From Kitasatospora sp. Root107 (GTDB taxonomy: Bacteria > Actinomycetota > Actinomycetes > Streptomycetales > Streptomycetaceae), in contig NZ_LMCT01000001.1 of the NCBI RefSeq assembly GCF_001424875.1, forward strand, positions 178,022 through 242,021: 64,000 bases of DNA, given 5' to 3'. The notes under the pieces were generated by a model, which saw nothing but the letters and a program-made list of their open reading frames with translations, was not told the origin of the DNA and searched no databases. Positions 41,746-50,524 of this stretch are shown here, one piece after another. The position numbers and the translations under genes are program-made. The number at the start of each line of letters is the position of its first letter. Positions within the stretch are counted from its first letter, which is position 1.

Positions 41746-42003
41746 ATGTCCGGCAGCGTCACGATGTACAGCACGACCTGGTGCGGGTACTGCAACCGGC
41801 TGAAGAGCCAGCTGGACCGCGAGGGCATCGGCTACGACGTGATCAACATCGAGGAGGACCCGGCCTCGGCCTCCTACGTCGAGTCGGTCAACAACGGCAA
41901 CCAGGTGGTGCCGACCGTGATCGTCAAGCCGGCCAACGGCGGCGAGCAGGTCGTGATGACCAACCCGAGCCTCCGGCAGGTGCAGGCCGCACTGGCCGGC
42001 TGA
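41746..42003 (+). CDS. mrx1: Mycoredoxin (glutaredoxin-like)
   Basis: 85 residues from ATG 41746, with AAGGAG nine bases upstream. The active-site CGYC follows MSGSVTMYSTTW, and VVPTVIV contains the cis-proline of the thioredoxin fold. Mycoredoxin reduces mycothiol-protein mixed disulfides, the actinobacterial equivalent of glutaredoxin. A sigma-R promoter upstream puts it in the thiol stress regulon. It is divergent from uvrD2 and ends 12 bases from a convergent GntR gene. Confidence 0.93.
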   Translation: MSGSVTMYSTTWCGYCNRLKSQLDREGIGYDVINIEEDPASASYVESVNNGNQVVPTVIVKPANGGEQVVMTNPSLRQVQAALAG

Positions 42004-42015
42004 CCTGACTGCGCG

Positions 42016-42867
42016 TCAGAACCCGTGGCTCCGTTCCGGCTGGGACGGGGCCACCGGTGTCTCCGGCATCGGCCTGGCCGCCAGCTCTCCCAGCCCGTAG
42101 ACCAGTCGGCAGCGGTCCGCCGAGTACCTGGTCTCGATCACCCGGACCGGGCCGCGCGCGTCGTAGCCGACCCGGGTCTGCACCAGCAGCGGGGCGCCGG
42201 GACCGCCCTGGAACCAGGCCGCCTCCTCCGGGCCCGGCATCCGGGAGACCAGGTGGTCCACTGCGCCGATCTCGGTCCGGCCGAGCGCCGCGAGCACCGC
42301 CTCGTCCCCGCCGGGCACCGGGTCCGGCTCCATCAGCGGGGTGCCGGCCGCCAACCCGGCCCGGTAGTGGCTCTCCTCGATCGAGTAGGGCTCGCGGTCC
42401 AGCAGCCGGAGCTGACGGCGCACCACCACCGCCTCGCCGGGCCGCAGCCCGAGCCGCTCGGCGACGTCCACCCGGGCCCGGACGATCAGCATCTCGAAGT
42501 CGACCGTGAGCCGGCGCCCGGCCGCCCTGGCCTCCCTGGCGTAGACCTCGGTCGGTGCGGCCAGGCAGTCCCGCTGCCCCGGCAGCTGCCCGGGCAGCAG
42601 GGGCGGGCCGTACACCCGGTGGTCCAGCACCGGGTGCTCCTTGAGGTAGGTGCCCTTGCCCTGGACGCGGACCAGGCGGCCTTCGTTGACCAGCACGTCG
42701 ACCGCGAGCCGGACGGTGTTCCGCGCAACGCCGTACTGCTGCTCCAGCTCGGTCTCGACCGGCAGCGGTGAGTCGCCCCGCCACTCTCCGGCGGCGATCC
42801 GGCGGCGCAGGTCGGCGGCGAGTCGTTGGTACTTCGGTGATTGGGTAGTGCCCCGAGGGATTGTCAC
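42016..42867 (-). CDS. GntR-family regulator, HutC type with UTRA domain
   Basis: 283 residues: an N-terminal winged helix (YQRLAADLRRRIAAGEWRGD, PLPVETELEQQYGVARNTVR, then LVRVQGKGTYL) and a C-terminal UTRA ligand domain (about 110-260) with PYSIEESHYRAGLA and VRVIETRYSADRCRLVYGL. The effector is unknown. It is divergent from an RsbW-like gene 182 bases away; the gap contains an A/T-richer patch (42880-42950) that may hold its operator. It could control that neighbour as well as itself. Confidence 0.92.
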   Translation of the reverse strand: MTIPRGTTQSPKYQRLAADLRRRIAAGEWRGDSPLPVETELEQQYGVARNTVRLAVDVLVNEGRLVRVQGKGTYLKEHPVLDHRVYGPPLLPGQLPGQRDCLAAPTEVYAREARAAGRRLTVDFEMLIVRARVDVAERLGLRPGEAVVVRRQLRLLDREPYSIEESHYRAGLAAGTPLMEPDPVPGGDEAVLAALGRTEIGAVDHLVSRMPGPEEAAWFQGGPGAPLLVQTRVGYDARGPVRVIETRYSADRCRLVYGLGELAARPMPETPVAPSQPERSHGF

Positions 42868-43049
42868 CCGAGTGAATGTAGCGATCCGGCTTGCGCCATT
42901 TCAGCGAAACCGGCCAATATTGGCCGAGATCGGGGATCTCGGTATTGACCCCGACCAGGTCGTTCGCAGTCGCCCGGCGGCTCTCCGGTCCTGACGAAAG
43001 TCCGGACGACGAGTGTCGCATCCAGCCACGTACACCCGGGGGCGGAGCC

Positions 43050-43550
43050 ATGCCCGTGACCAGTACCGCGCGCCACTTCAAGGCGCGGCCGATCAATCTT
43101 CCACACACCGGGGCCGCCGGTGCCGACCATCGCCCGGGGCGGGCCCTGGAGGCGGCCGACCGGGGCGCCTGGTCCGCCACCGCGAGCTTCCCGCCGCAGC
43201 CGCACAACGTGGCCAGGGCCCGGCAGCTGACCCGGACGGCACTGGCCGCCTGGGGTGCCGCCGAACTCACCGACAGCGCCGAGCTGCTGATGTCCGAGCT
43301 GGTCACCAACGCGCTGCGGCACGGCCGGGGCGCGGTCTCGATCACGCTCGCGCTGACCGACCGCACGCTGCAGATCTCGGTGGCCGACTTCGGCCGGAGC
43401 CTGCCGGAGGCCAGGGAGGCGGCCGAGGAGGACGCCCACGGCCGCGGCCTGGCCATCGTCGGGGCGCTCTGCAGCGACTGGTCGGTCACCACCCGGCTGA
43501 CCGGAAAGACCGTCAGCTGCTGGCTGGAAGTCGACCGAAAGAACGACTGA
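43050..43550 (+). CDS. RsbW-like HATPase (anti-sigma/regulatory ATP-binding protein)
   Basis: 166 residues from ATG 43050, with GGCGGAG two bases before it. After a 45-residue head the HATPase_c_2 fold shows the N box LMSELVTNALRHGRGAVSIT, a degenerate G1 box (VADFGRSLPE) and HGRGLAIVGAL (G2). This single-domain kinase family is greatly expanded in Streptomyces and usually phosphorylates anti-anti-sigma factors; no partner gene is adjacent, though a SpoIIE-type phosphatase is at 51587. Strong terminator after the stop. Confidence 0.88.
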   Translation: MPVTSTARHFKARPINLPHTGAAGADHRPGRALEAADRGAWSATASFPPQPHNVARARQLTRTALAAWGAAELTDSAELLMSELVTNALRHGRGAVSITLALTDRTLQISVADFGRSLPEAREAAEEDAHGRGLAIVGALCSDWSVTTRLTGKTVSCWLEVDRKND

Positions 43551-43605
43551 GCAGAGAATTTCGAATTCGGTCGAAAATAGCCGGTCGGCGGAATCGTGAG
43601 AGCAG

Positions 43606-43642
43606 AAAGGGGCGTACGGCAATCAGCCGCACGCCCCTTTTT
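43606..43642 (+). terminator. Intrinsic terminator with T tract
   Basis: AAAGGGGCGTACGGC pairs with GCCGCACGCCCCTTT (one mismatch) around AATCA and ends in five Ts, after the RsbW-like gene. Confidence 0.88.
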
Positions 43643-43658
43643 CACTCCAACCGGTGGG

Positions 43659-44591
43659 CTACCAGCGAGCCGCACTCGGCAGCGGTTCTCCGTACCAGAG
43701 TTCGACCAGATGACGGGCGATCGAAATACCGGACGGCGGCAGGATCTCCCCCGCCTCCATCCCGGCCCGCAGCTCGTCCCGGGAGATCCAGCGCGCCTCC
43801 GCCAGCTCCTCGCCGTCCACCGTGATCGCGGTGCCGCTCGGATCGGCCTTGCCCAGGAAGCCGAGCATCAGGCTGGACGGGAACGGCCACGGCTGGCTCG
43901 CCACGTACTCGACCTCGGCGACCTTGACCCCGGCCTCCTCCAGCACCTCGCGGGCCACCGCCTGCTCGATCGACTCGCCCGGCTCCACGAACCCCGCCAG
44001 GGTGGACCAGCGGCCCTCCGGCCAGAGCGCCTGACGGCCCAACAGACAGCGGTCCTGCTCGTCGGTGATCAGCATGATCACCGCCGGGTCGGTCCGCGGG
44101 TAGTGCTCGGCGGCGCAGGAGGTGCAGCGCCGGACGTGCCCGGCACCGGCCTTCTCGGTCGGCTGGCCGCAGCGCGAGCAGAAGCTGTGCAGCCGGTGCC
44201 AGTGCTCCAGCGCGACGGCGTGCACCAGCAGCCCGGCGTCCCGGGCCGAGAGCAGCGCGCCGACCTCGCGCAGACCGGCCGGGCGGGCGTCGCCGTCCAG
44301 CCGTCCCGGCAGGCTGGAGCCCGCCATCGCGAAGTACGAGGTGCCGTCCTCGTCCGTGCCGAGGAAGTACCGGTCGCCGGTCTGCGGCGCCTCGAACGAG
44401 GGCATCAGCACCAGCTCGGTGCCCTGCTCGGTGTCCACCACGAAGACCTCGCCGCCGGCGATCGGCAGCACCTTCGTGCTCGGGTGGCTCCAGGCCGCGG
44501 CCAGCCACGGTTCGTCGAAGCGGTGCTGGGCGGCCCGGTCGACCCCGGCCCTGGCCAGCGCGAGCTGCTTGGTGTCAGGCGCGGTGCTCAA
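43659..44591 (-). CDS. nudC: NAD+ diphosphatase NudC
   Basis: 310 residues. Cleaves NAD(H) to NMN and AMP and may also remove NAD caps from RNA. Features: an N-terminal substrate domain, the zinc ribbon CSRCG and CTSC (about 138-160), a Nudix box in GFVEPGESIEQAVAREVLEE plus AGV, and the NudC signature SQPWPFPSSLM. Follows the M20 dipeptidase gene on the same strand with a 39-base gap, so probably co-transcribed. Mycobacteria also keep nudC near mrx1 and uvrD2. Confidence 0.94.
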   Translation of the reverse strand: MSTAPDTKQLALARAGVDRAAQHRFDEPWLAAAWSHPSTKVLPIAGGEVFVVDTEQGTELVLMPSFEAPQTGDRYFLGTDEDGTSYFAMAGSSLPGRLDGDARPAGLREVGALLSARDAGLLVHAVALEHWHRLHSFCSRCGQPTEKAGAGHVRRCTSCAAEHYPRTDPAVIMLITDEQDRCLLGRQALWPEGRWSTLAGFVEPGESIEQAVAREVLEEAGVKVAEVEYVASQPWPFPSSLMLGFLGKADPSGTAITVDGEELAEARWISRDELRAGMEAGEILPPSGISIARHLVELWYGEPLPSAARW

Positions 44592-44630
44592 GTCGGTCCA
44601 TCCCCGTTCGATCGGAAGCTTCGTGAAGGT

Positions 44631-46031
44631 TCATGCCTGCGGCCAGCTCTCGGCCAGCTCGCTCCACAGGTGGGCAGCGGTCTCCACGCCCTTGCTGAGC
44701 AGGTCCAGTTCGACCTTCTCGTTCACCGAGTGCCAGCCGTCCGAGGGCACCGAGATGCCCAGGAAGAGCACCGGTGCGCCGAGCACGTCCTGCAGGTCGG
44801 CGGCCGGGCCCGAACCGCCCTCGCGGGTGAACAGGATCTCCTGCTCGAAGGCGCGGCCCATCGCCCGGACGGTGGCCTGCAGCGCCGGGTGGTCCAGCGG
44901 GGTCAGGCACGGGCGGGTGGCACCGGGGAAGGTCAGCTCGTACCGGATGCCCTCGGGCACCTGCTCGGCCACCCAGCTGCGGACGGCCTCGCGAACCTTC
45001 TCCACCTCCTGCCCGGCGACCAGCCGGAAGGAGAGCTTGAGGTGCGCCTCGGACGGCACGATGGTCTTGCCGCCCGGGCCGGTGTAGCCGCCCCAGATGC
45101 CGTTCACCTCGGCGGTCGGACGGGCCCAGACCCGCTCCAGGGTGGAGTACCCGGCCTCGCCCCGGGTGCCGTACGACTTGGCGACCCGCAGCCACTGCGC
45201 CTCGTCGAACGGCAGTGCGGCGAACAGCTCGCGCTCACGGTCCGTCAGTTCCACCACGCCGTCGTAGAACCCGGGGACGGCGACCCGGCGGTCCGCGTCG
45301 TGCAGCGCGGCGACCAGCTCGGCGGCCACCTCGGCGGGGTTGGGCACCGCGCCGCCGAAGGAGCCCGAGTGGATGTCGGTGTCCGGGCCGTACAGGTCGA
45401 GCTGGGCGTCGGCCAGGCCGCGCATGCCGGTGCAGACCGTCGGGGTGGTCTCGGACCACATCCCGGTGTCGGAGACGAAGACCACGTCGGCGGCCAGCCG
45501 TTCGGCCTCCCGGCGGACCAGCGCCTCGAAGTTCGGCGAGCCCGACTCCTCCTCGCCCTCGACCAGCAGCTTGAGGTTGACCGCGGGCGCCGTCCGGCCG
45601 GTGGCGTCCAGGTGCGCCCGCAGACCCAGGGTGTGGAAGAAGACCTGCCCCTTGTCGTCGGCCGCACCCCGGGCGTACAGCCGGCGGCCGACCACGGTCG
45701 GCTCGAACGGCTCGGTCGCCCAGCCGTCCTCCTTCGCCGCCGGCTGCACGTCGTGGTGACCGTAGACCAGCGCGGTGGGCGCGGCCGGGTCCCCGGACGG
45801 CCACTCGGCGAACACCGCGGGCAGCCCGTCGGTCTCCCAGACCTCGACCACGGGGAAGCCGGTCGCCCGCAGCTGCTCCGCCAGCCACTCGGCGGACCGG
45901 CGGACCTCGCCGGCCAGGGCCGGGTCCGCGGAGACGGAGGGGATACGCAGCCAGTCGGCGAGATCGCGCAGGAACTCGTCCTGGTGCCGGTCGATGAAGG
46001 AGCGGACGACGCTGTCCGGGGTTTTCGTCAT
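44631..46031 (-). CDS. M20-family dipeptidase
   Basis: 466 residues from ATG 46031. Zinc metallopeptidase with the M20 ligands: YGHHDVQP, YARGAADDKGQVFFH, LVEGEEESGSPN (catalytic Glu) and the C-terminal REGGSGP and GWHSVNEKVELDLL. A long insertion (DTDIHSGSFGGAVPNPAEVA) is the dimerisation domain. The closest type is the cytosolic nonspecific dipeptidase/carnosinase group. No Shine-Dalgarno is obvious before the ATG; the frame is open to 46079 without a better start. Together with nudC it forms a two-gene unit. Confidence 0.92.
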   Translation of the reverse strand: MTKTPDSVVRSFIDRHQDEFLRDLADWLRIPSVSADPALAGEVRRSAEWLAEQLRATGFPVVEVWETDGLPAVFAEWPSGDPAAPTALVYGHHDVQPAAKEDGWATEPFEPTVVGRRLYARGAADDKGQVFFHTLGLRAHLDATGRTAPAVNLKLLVEGEEESGSPNFEALVRREAERLAADVVFVSDTGMWSETTPTVCTGMRGLADAQLDLYGPDTDIHSGSFGGAVPNPAEVAAELVAALHDADRRVAVPGFYDGVVELTDRERELFAALPFDEAQWLRVAKSYGTRGEAGYSTLERVWARPTAEVNGIWGGYTGPGGKTIVPSEAHLKLSFRLVAGQEVEKVREAVRSWVAEQVPEGIRYELTFPGATRPCLTPLDHPALQATVRAMGRAFEQEILFTREGGSGPAADLQDVLGAPVLFLGISVPSDGWHSVNEKVELDLLSKGVETAAHLWSELAESWPQA

Positions 46032-46093
46032 ACGGACGACTTTAGTTCGCCGCCCGGACTCGGTGAACCGTGCTCCCAAGGAGCGGACCCGTT

Positions 46094-46128
46094 ACCTGCG
46101 TCACCCCTGGGAAGGGAGTGACGCAGGT
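46094..46128. terminator. Terminator at the end of the PadR-ABC operon
   Basis: ACCTGCGTCAC and GTGACGCAGGT form a perfect 11-bp stem, with CCC/GGG pairing in the loop, 24 bases past the permease stop. Confidence 0.75.
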
Positions 46129-46151
46129 GACGAGGGCTCAGGCGCTCGGGC

Positions 46152-49028
46152 TCAGGCCGAGCGGCGCAGCAGAACCGGCCTCGACCGCGTGAACAGCATC
46201 GCCAGCAGCACCGCCACGACGGGCAGCACCAGCAGGGTCAGCCCGATCGTCGGCCACGGGACGGCGATCACGGCGTCCCTGCCCGCGTCCCCCGGGTACT
46301 GCGGCGTGCTCTCGATGATCCGCAGCGCGATCGCGGGCACCACCCCGCTGATGGTGCCGAGCACCGTACCCATCGCCGCGATCACCCCGCACTGGAAGCC
46401 GGACAGCCGGCGCCGGATGCCGCTGGTCGCACCGACCGCCGCGAGCGTGCCGAGGTCGCGCTGGGAGTCGGCCGCGGCCAGGCCGGTGGCGATGCCCGCC
46501 GCGCCCAGGGCCACGATCGCGGCGAAGGCGGTCAGGCCGAGGGTGATCAGGTTGCCCTGCTCCCGGTAACCGCGCTCGACGGTGAACCGACTGTCCGCAC
46601 CGAGCTTGGCCAGCGCGGCCTCGGCCTTCTGCTCGTCCTCGCTGCTCGGCATCGCCGAGGGCTGCCAGACCGTACCGGCCTCGGCCACCGTCAGGCCGAG
46701 CCGCCGGGCGGTCTCCGGTGTGGCGAAGGCACCGAGGTTGCGCAGCTCCGGCTGGAACAGCACCGCCTCCACCGAGATGTCGTGCTGTTTCGGCCTGGTC
46801 GGGACGGCCCTGACGTTGGCGAACTCATCCTGGTCGGTCATGGACGGATCGGCCGACAGCTCGGGCGGGGCATCGGTCAGGGTGAAGGTGGCCTTGCCGT
46901 TCCGCAGGTGGTCCGGGTTGAAGACGAGCACCTTGCCCTCGGCCAGCGCAGCCGCGGCGGCCGGATCGCGCACCCCCGTGAGATTGCTCAGCGCGGTGGT
47001 GTCCCCGACCAGCAGCGGGCCGCTGAATGCGGTCGAGTAGCTGCCCGCCGGATCGAGACAGCGCGGGTCGTTCCGGAACCGCTGGTACTCGGCGTCGGTG
47101 GGTTCCTCGGTCCGATCCGGGCCGTACAGCGGGCAGCGGAGATCCGCGGGCACCTGCAGCTGCATGTACCCGCCCGGACCGTTCCTGGTGGACGACGACG
47201 CCGCGTACCTGGCCTCGAAGATCTCGCCGCGCGGCCCGAGGTTGGGCATGATCCGCTCCAACGCCTCCCGGCGGGCCGGGAACTGGGCCGCGTCGCTCTC
47301 GCCGTACCCCAGGTCGAGCAGCACCGCGCCGCTGCGCAGCGTGGCCTGGTAGTCCTGACGGTGTTCCAGATTCTGGCTGGCGCCGTAGATGCCGACCGCG
47401 ACCGAGCCTGCCACCGCCGCCATCACGGCGGCCACCGCCGGAGCGGTCCGCCCCCGGTGCCGGACCGAGTCGCGCAGGGCGAGCCGGGGGCTGAGCGGCA
47501 GCCAGCGGCCGAGCCGGCCGAACAGGCCGACCAACATCGGGGTGCAGGCGACCATGCCCAGTTCGGCGATCACCGAGCCGCCGAGCACGGCCAGTGCCCC
47601 GCGCTTGCCGTGCTGCCCACCGAGGGTCGGGGCGAGCAGCGCGATCGCGGCACCGCCGCCGAGCATCAGCAGGCCGAGCAGGGCCAGCTTGCGGTTCGGC
47701 GGTTTGATCGAGCCGCGGCCGGTCAGGGCGCTCACCACGTCCTGCCGGGACGCCTGGACGGCCGGGACGACCGCCGCCAGCAGGCCGGTGACCAGGCCGA
47801 TCGCGGCCACCCCGGCCAGGTCCAGCGGGGCCAGGTCGAAGCTGCCGAAGCGGCTGCCCGCCAGGTCCTCCAGCCAGGGCCGGGCCACCGCGACGGCGAG
47901 CACCGCGAGCACCACACCGGTGACCGCACCGGCCAGGCCGAGCACCACACCACCGCCGAGCACCACCGAGCGGACGTGCGAACGGTCGCCACCGCCGGCG
48001 GCCAGCAGTCCGAGCTGCCGCCGCGAACGGCGGGCACCGACGGCGAAGGCCGGTCCGGCCAGCAGCACGATCTCCAGCAAGGCCATGCCGGCCACCGTGG
48101 CCACGACCGCCAGTGCGGCCATGTTCGGCGTGAAGCCGCTGCTGTACTGCTCCTGGTCGGCGTAGAACGGGACCTCGGAGCGCGGCGGCGGGTCGAGCAG
48201 CACCGCACGCGAGGCGACGGCGAAACCGTACTTGTTGAGCTCCAGCACCTTCGGCCAGTCCAGCACGGCCCCGGCGGGCAGCTTGACCAGCCAGTAGTCG
48301 CCGCCCCCGCTGCCCTTGCCCCTGGGGTGGTTCTGCTCGGCCGGCGGCACGGGCAGCGAGCCGGGCCGGACCAGCAGCTGACTCTCCTTCAGCTGGTCGG
48401 GGTACTCCACCGAGGCGGTGATGGTGAAGGGCTTGCCCTCAAGACCGCGCAAGGTCGTGGTGTCACCGATCCGGAGACCCGCGGTCCGCAGGAACTCGTC
48501 GGTGGCCGCCAGCTCCTGCGCGGCGGCCGGCGCGCGCCCGCCGGTCAGGTTGACCCGACCGTGCCAGACCGGGTCGGTCAGATCGGCCTCGAGCGCTGCG
48601 ACCTTGAGCTGGCCGCTCGCGGTAGTGGCCGTGGTGCTCTCGGTGCTGCCGAGCGGGACCAACCTGGCACCTGCGGGCAGCAGTTGGGTGATCAGCTCGC
48701 CCGGTGTGGTGGCCTTGCTCCGGGTCTGCTCCGCGGTGGGCTGCTGCCCCTTCGTCACCGGCCTGCTCATGGAGCCGTCGTCCGGATTCGGCGCCTGGGC
48801 CACGATGATGCCCTGTCCCCTGCCGGACACCGTCGCGTCGGCCTCGCCCATGGTTCTGGTGATCCGCTGCTCCGGCTCCAGCTGGGCACTGCGAAAAACC
48901 ACGTCGATCCCGGCCACGCCGAGCACCGGCAGGGCGATCATCGCGATCACCAGAGCACTGCGGCCCTTGGCCCGCAGGGCGTCCCGGCGGGCGATCCGCA
49001 GGGCTACCCGCCACGCGGTGAGCCTCAC
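46152..49028 (-). CDS. FtsX/MacB-type ABC transporter permease
   Basis: 958 residues in the duplicated FtsX arrangement: an N-terminal helix (LVIAMIALPVLGVAGIDVVF), a large extracellular domain, three helices at about 325-440 (MALLEIVLLAGPAFAVGARR and following), a middle hydrophobic pair, a second extracellular domain and a last set of helices at about 835-950 (LGLTAFAAIVALGAAGIATG). The start overlaps the stop of the ATPase gene. Such transporters handle peptides, lipids or antibiotics rather than import solutes. Substrate unknown; control by PadR suggests a drug or cell-envelope response. Confidence 0.9.
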   Translation of the reverse strand: MRLTAWRVALRIARRDALRAKGRSALVIAMIALPVLGVAGIDVVFRSAQLEPEQRITRTMGEADATVSGRGQGIIVAQAPNPDDGSMSRPVTKGQQPTAEQTRSKATTPGELITQLLPAGARLVPLGSTESTTATTASGQLKVAALEADLTDPVWHGRVNLTGGRAPAAAQELAATDEFLRTAGLRIGDTTTLRGLEGKPFTITASVEYPDQLKESQLLVRPGSLPVPPAEQNHPRGKGSGGGDYWLVKLPAGAVLDWPKVLELNKYGFAVASRAVLLDPPPRSEVPFYADQEQYSSGFTPNMAALAVVATVAGMALLEIVLLAGPAFAVGARRSRRQLGLLAAGGGDRSHVRSVVLGGGVVLGLAGAVTGVVLAVLAVAVARPWLEDLAGSRFGSFDLAPLDLAGVAAIGLVTGLLAAVVPAVQASRQDVVSALTGRGSIKPPNRKLALLGLLMLGGGAAIALLAPTLGGQHGKRGALAVLGGSVIAELGMVACTPMLVGLFGRLGRWLPLSPRLALRDSVRHRGRTAPAVAAVMAAVAGSVAVGIYGASQNLEHRQDYQATLRSGAVLLDLGYGESDAAQFPARREALERIMPNLGPRGEIFEARYAASSSTRNGPGGYMQLQVPADLRCPLYGPDRTEEPTDAEYQRFRNDPRCLDPAGSYSTAFSGPLLVGDTTALSNLTGVRDPAAAAALAEGKVLVFNPDHLRNGKATFTLTDAPPELSADPSMTDQDEFANVRAVPTRPKQHDISVEAVLFQPELRNLGAFATPETARRLGLTVAEAGTVWQPSAMPSSEDEQKAEAALAKLGADSRFTVERGYREQGNLITLGLTAFAAIVALGAAGIATGLAAADSQRDLGTLAAVGATSGIRRRLSGFQCGVIAAMGTVLGTISGVVPAIALRIIESTPQYPGDAGRDAVIAVPWPTIGLTLLVLPVVAVLLAMLFTRSRPVLLRRSA

Positions 49029-49795
49029 TCCGCCACCGGTCCGGTGCTGTTGGTGGCGGCCGAGACCAGCAAGCTGGCGGCGTCCCGGCTGACGCTCTCG
49101 TCCACCACCCGGCCGTCCCGGATGAACACCACCCGGTCCGCCCAGGCGGCGTGCCTGGCCTCGTGGGTGACCAGCATGGCCGCCGCACCGGCGTCACAGC
49201 GGGCCCGCAGGACGGAGAGCACCGCCTCGCCGGTGGTGGAGTCCAGCGCACCGGTCGGCTCGTCGGCGAGCACCAGGCGGCGCTCACCGATCAGCGCCCG
49301 GGCGATCGCCACCCGCTGCTGCTGGCCACCTGACATGTCGTCGGGGAAGCGGTCGGCCAGCTCCTCGATGCCGAGCTCGGTGAGCGCGGCGTACGCCTCC
49401 CGGCGCGCGGCCCGGGTCGAGACGCCGTCCAGCTCGCGGGGCAGCGCGATGTTCTCGGCGGCGGTCAGCGCGGGTATCAGGTTGTAGTCCTGGAAGACGT
49501 AGCCGATCGCCCGGCGGCGGATCTGCGCCTGCTGCTTGCGGGACAGGTCGCCGAGGCTCTGCCCCTCGACCAGCACCCGGCCCGTGGTCGGGCTGTCCAG
49601 CCCGCCGGCCAGGGTCAGCAGGGTGGACTTGCCGGAGCCGGACGGGCCCATCACCGCGACCAGTTCGCCGGGGTGCACCTTCAGGTCGACGCCGCGCAGG
49701 GCATGCACCTCGGCTGCGCCGTGGCCGTGGACTCGGGTGATGTTCTCCAGGTGCAGCACCGCATCGGTACCGGACCGGACTTGCTGAGTGGTCAA
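49025..49795 (-). CDS. ABC transporter ATP-binding protein, MacB/LolD type
   Basis: 256 residues with all ABC motifs: Walker A MGPSGSGKSTLL, the signature DMSGGQQQRVAIARAL, Walker B RLVLADEPTGALD and the H loop LVTHEARHA. Close to the MacB/LolD/FtsE group, matching the FtsX-type permease with which it overlaps by four bases. Located between the PadR gene and the permease on one transcript. Confidence 0.95.
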   Translation of the reverse strand: MTTQQVRSGTDAVLHLENITRVHGHGAAEVHALRGVDLKVHPGELVAVMGPSGSGKSTLLTLAGGLDSPTTGRVLVEGQSLGDLSRKQQAQIRRRAIGYVFQDYNLIPALTAAENIALPRELDGVSTRAARREAYAALTELGIEELADRFPDDMSGGQQQRVAIARALIGERRLVLADEPTGALDSTTGEAVLSVLRARCDAGAAAMLVTHEARHAAWADRVVFIRDGRVVDESVSRDAASLLVSAATNSTGPVAE

Positions 49796-49833
49796 CTCTC
49801 CCCCTGCTGTGACGTTGTTCGAATGACGGTGGG

Positions 49834-50463
49834 TCAGAAACGGCTGCGCCGACGGGCGCGGGGCGTCTCTGCGGCCGAGGCGGCCGGGGCCGGCGCGGGC
49901 GGCGGGGCGGGCTCAGGAGCGGACACGGGGGCGGGCCGGTACTGCGCGATCCGGGTCTCGCAGTGGTCAAGCCAGCGGATCTCGGCCTCGGTCTGGAAGA
50001 TCAACTGCTCCAGCACCAGCAGCCAGGCCAGGTCCGAGCGGCCGTCCCGTTCGGCCGTCAGCGCCTGGCCCTTGAGCCGGGTGTAGTCCTGCAGCGCCTT
50101 CATGCTGTGCCTGCGCTGGCCCTGGACCACCGCCTCGACGTCCACCCCGGGCACCGTGACCGCCATCGCCAGCTTGATCGCCAGCTCGTCCCGGGGCGGA
50201 TTGGTCCGGGGCACCGGGGTGTCGAACCAGTTGCGCAGTTCCGCGCGTCCCTGTTCGGTGACGGCGTAGTAGACGTGCCCCTCGGCGTCCTCACCGTGCG
50301 GGGCGACCAGGCCGTCCCGCTCCAGGCGGCCGAGCGTGGTGTAGACCTGACCGACGTTGAGCGGCCAGGTGGCACCGGTACGGGCTTCGAACTCGGTTCT
50401 CAGCTGGTAGCCGTAGCGCGGGCCCTGATCGAGCAGGGCGAGCAGACCGTGACGGATGGACAT
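49834..50463 (-). CDS. PadR-family transcriptional regulator
   Basis: 209 residues. N-terminal PadR winged helix (LALLDQGPRYGYQLRTEFEA, NVGQVYTTLGRLERDGLVAP) and a C-terminal Vir-type helical domain with WLLVLEQLIFQTEAEIRWLD for dimerisation, ending in a low-complexity Ala/Pro tail. PadR proteins usually repress an adjacent transporter until a drug or phenolic ligand binds. First gene of the operon; an inverted repeat overlaps its start codon, implying autorepression. Divergent from the endonuclease-like gene. Confidence 0.93.
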   Translation of the reverse strand: MSIRHGLLALLDQGPRYGYQLRTEFEARTGATWPLNVGQVYTTLGRLERDGLVAPHGEDAEGHVYYAVTEQGRAELRNWFDTPVPRTNPPRDELAIKLAMAVTVPGVDVEAVVQGQRRHSMKALQDYTRLKGQALTAERDGRSDLAWLLVLEQLIFQTEAEIRWLDHCETRIAQYRPAPVSAPEPAPPPAPAPAASAAETPRARRRSRF

Positions 50464-50485
50464 ACCGAGTATGTATACCCGGTAT
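50462..50485. promoter_or_regulatory. Inverted repeat at the padR start, candidate PadR operator
   Basis: ATACCG, twelve bases, CGGTAT, with an inner GTAT/ATAC pair. It is strikingly A/T-rich for this genome and overlaps the padR ATG, so binding would block padR-ABC and possibly the divergent gene too. Confidence 0.6.
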
Positions 50486-50524
50486 GCTCCACAGCCTCAA
50501 GCTCTGCCGGTACCGTCACTTGGT

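Noticed and set aside
43596..46121. 841-codon plus-strand frame opposite nudC and the M20 dipeptidase
   Set aside because: Both minus-strand genes have complete catalytic motifs; the antisense frame has none.
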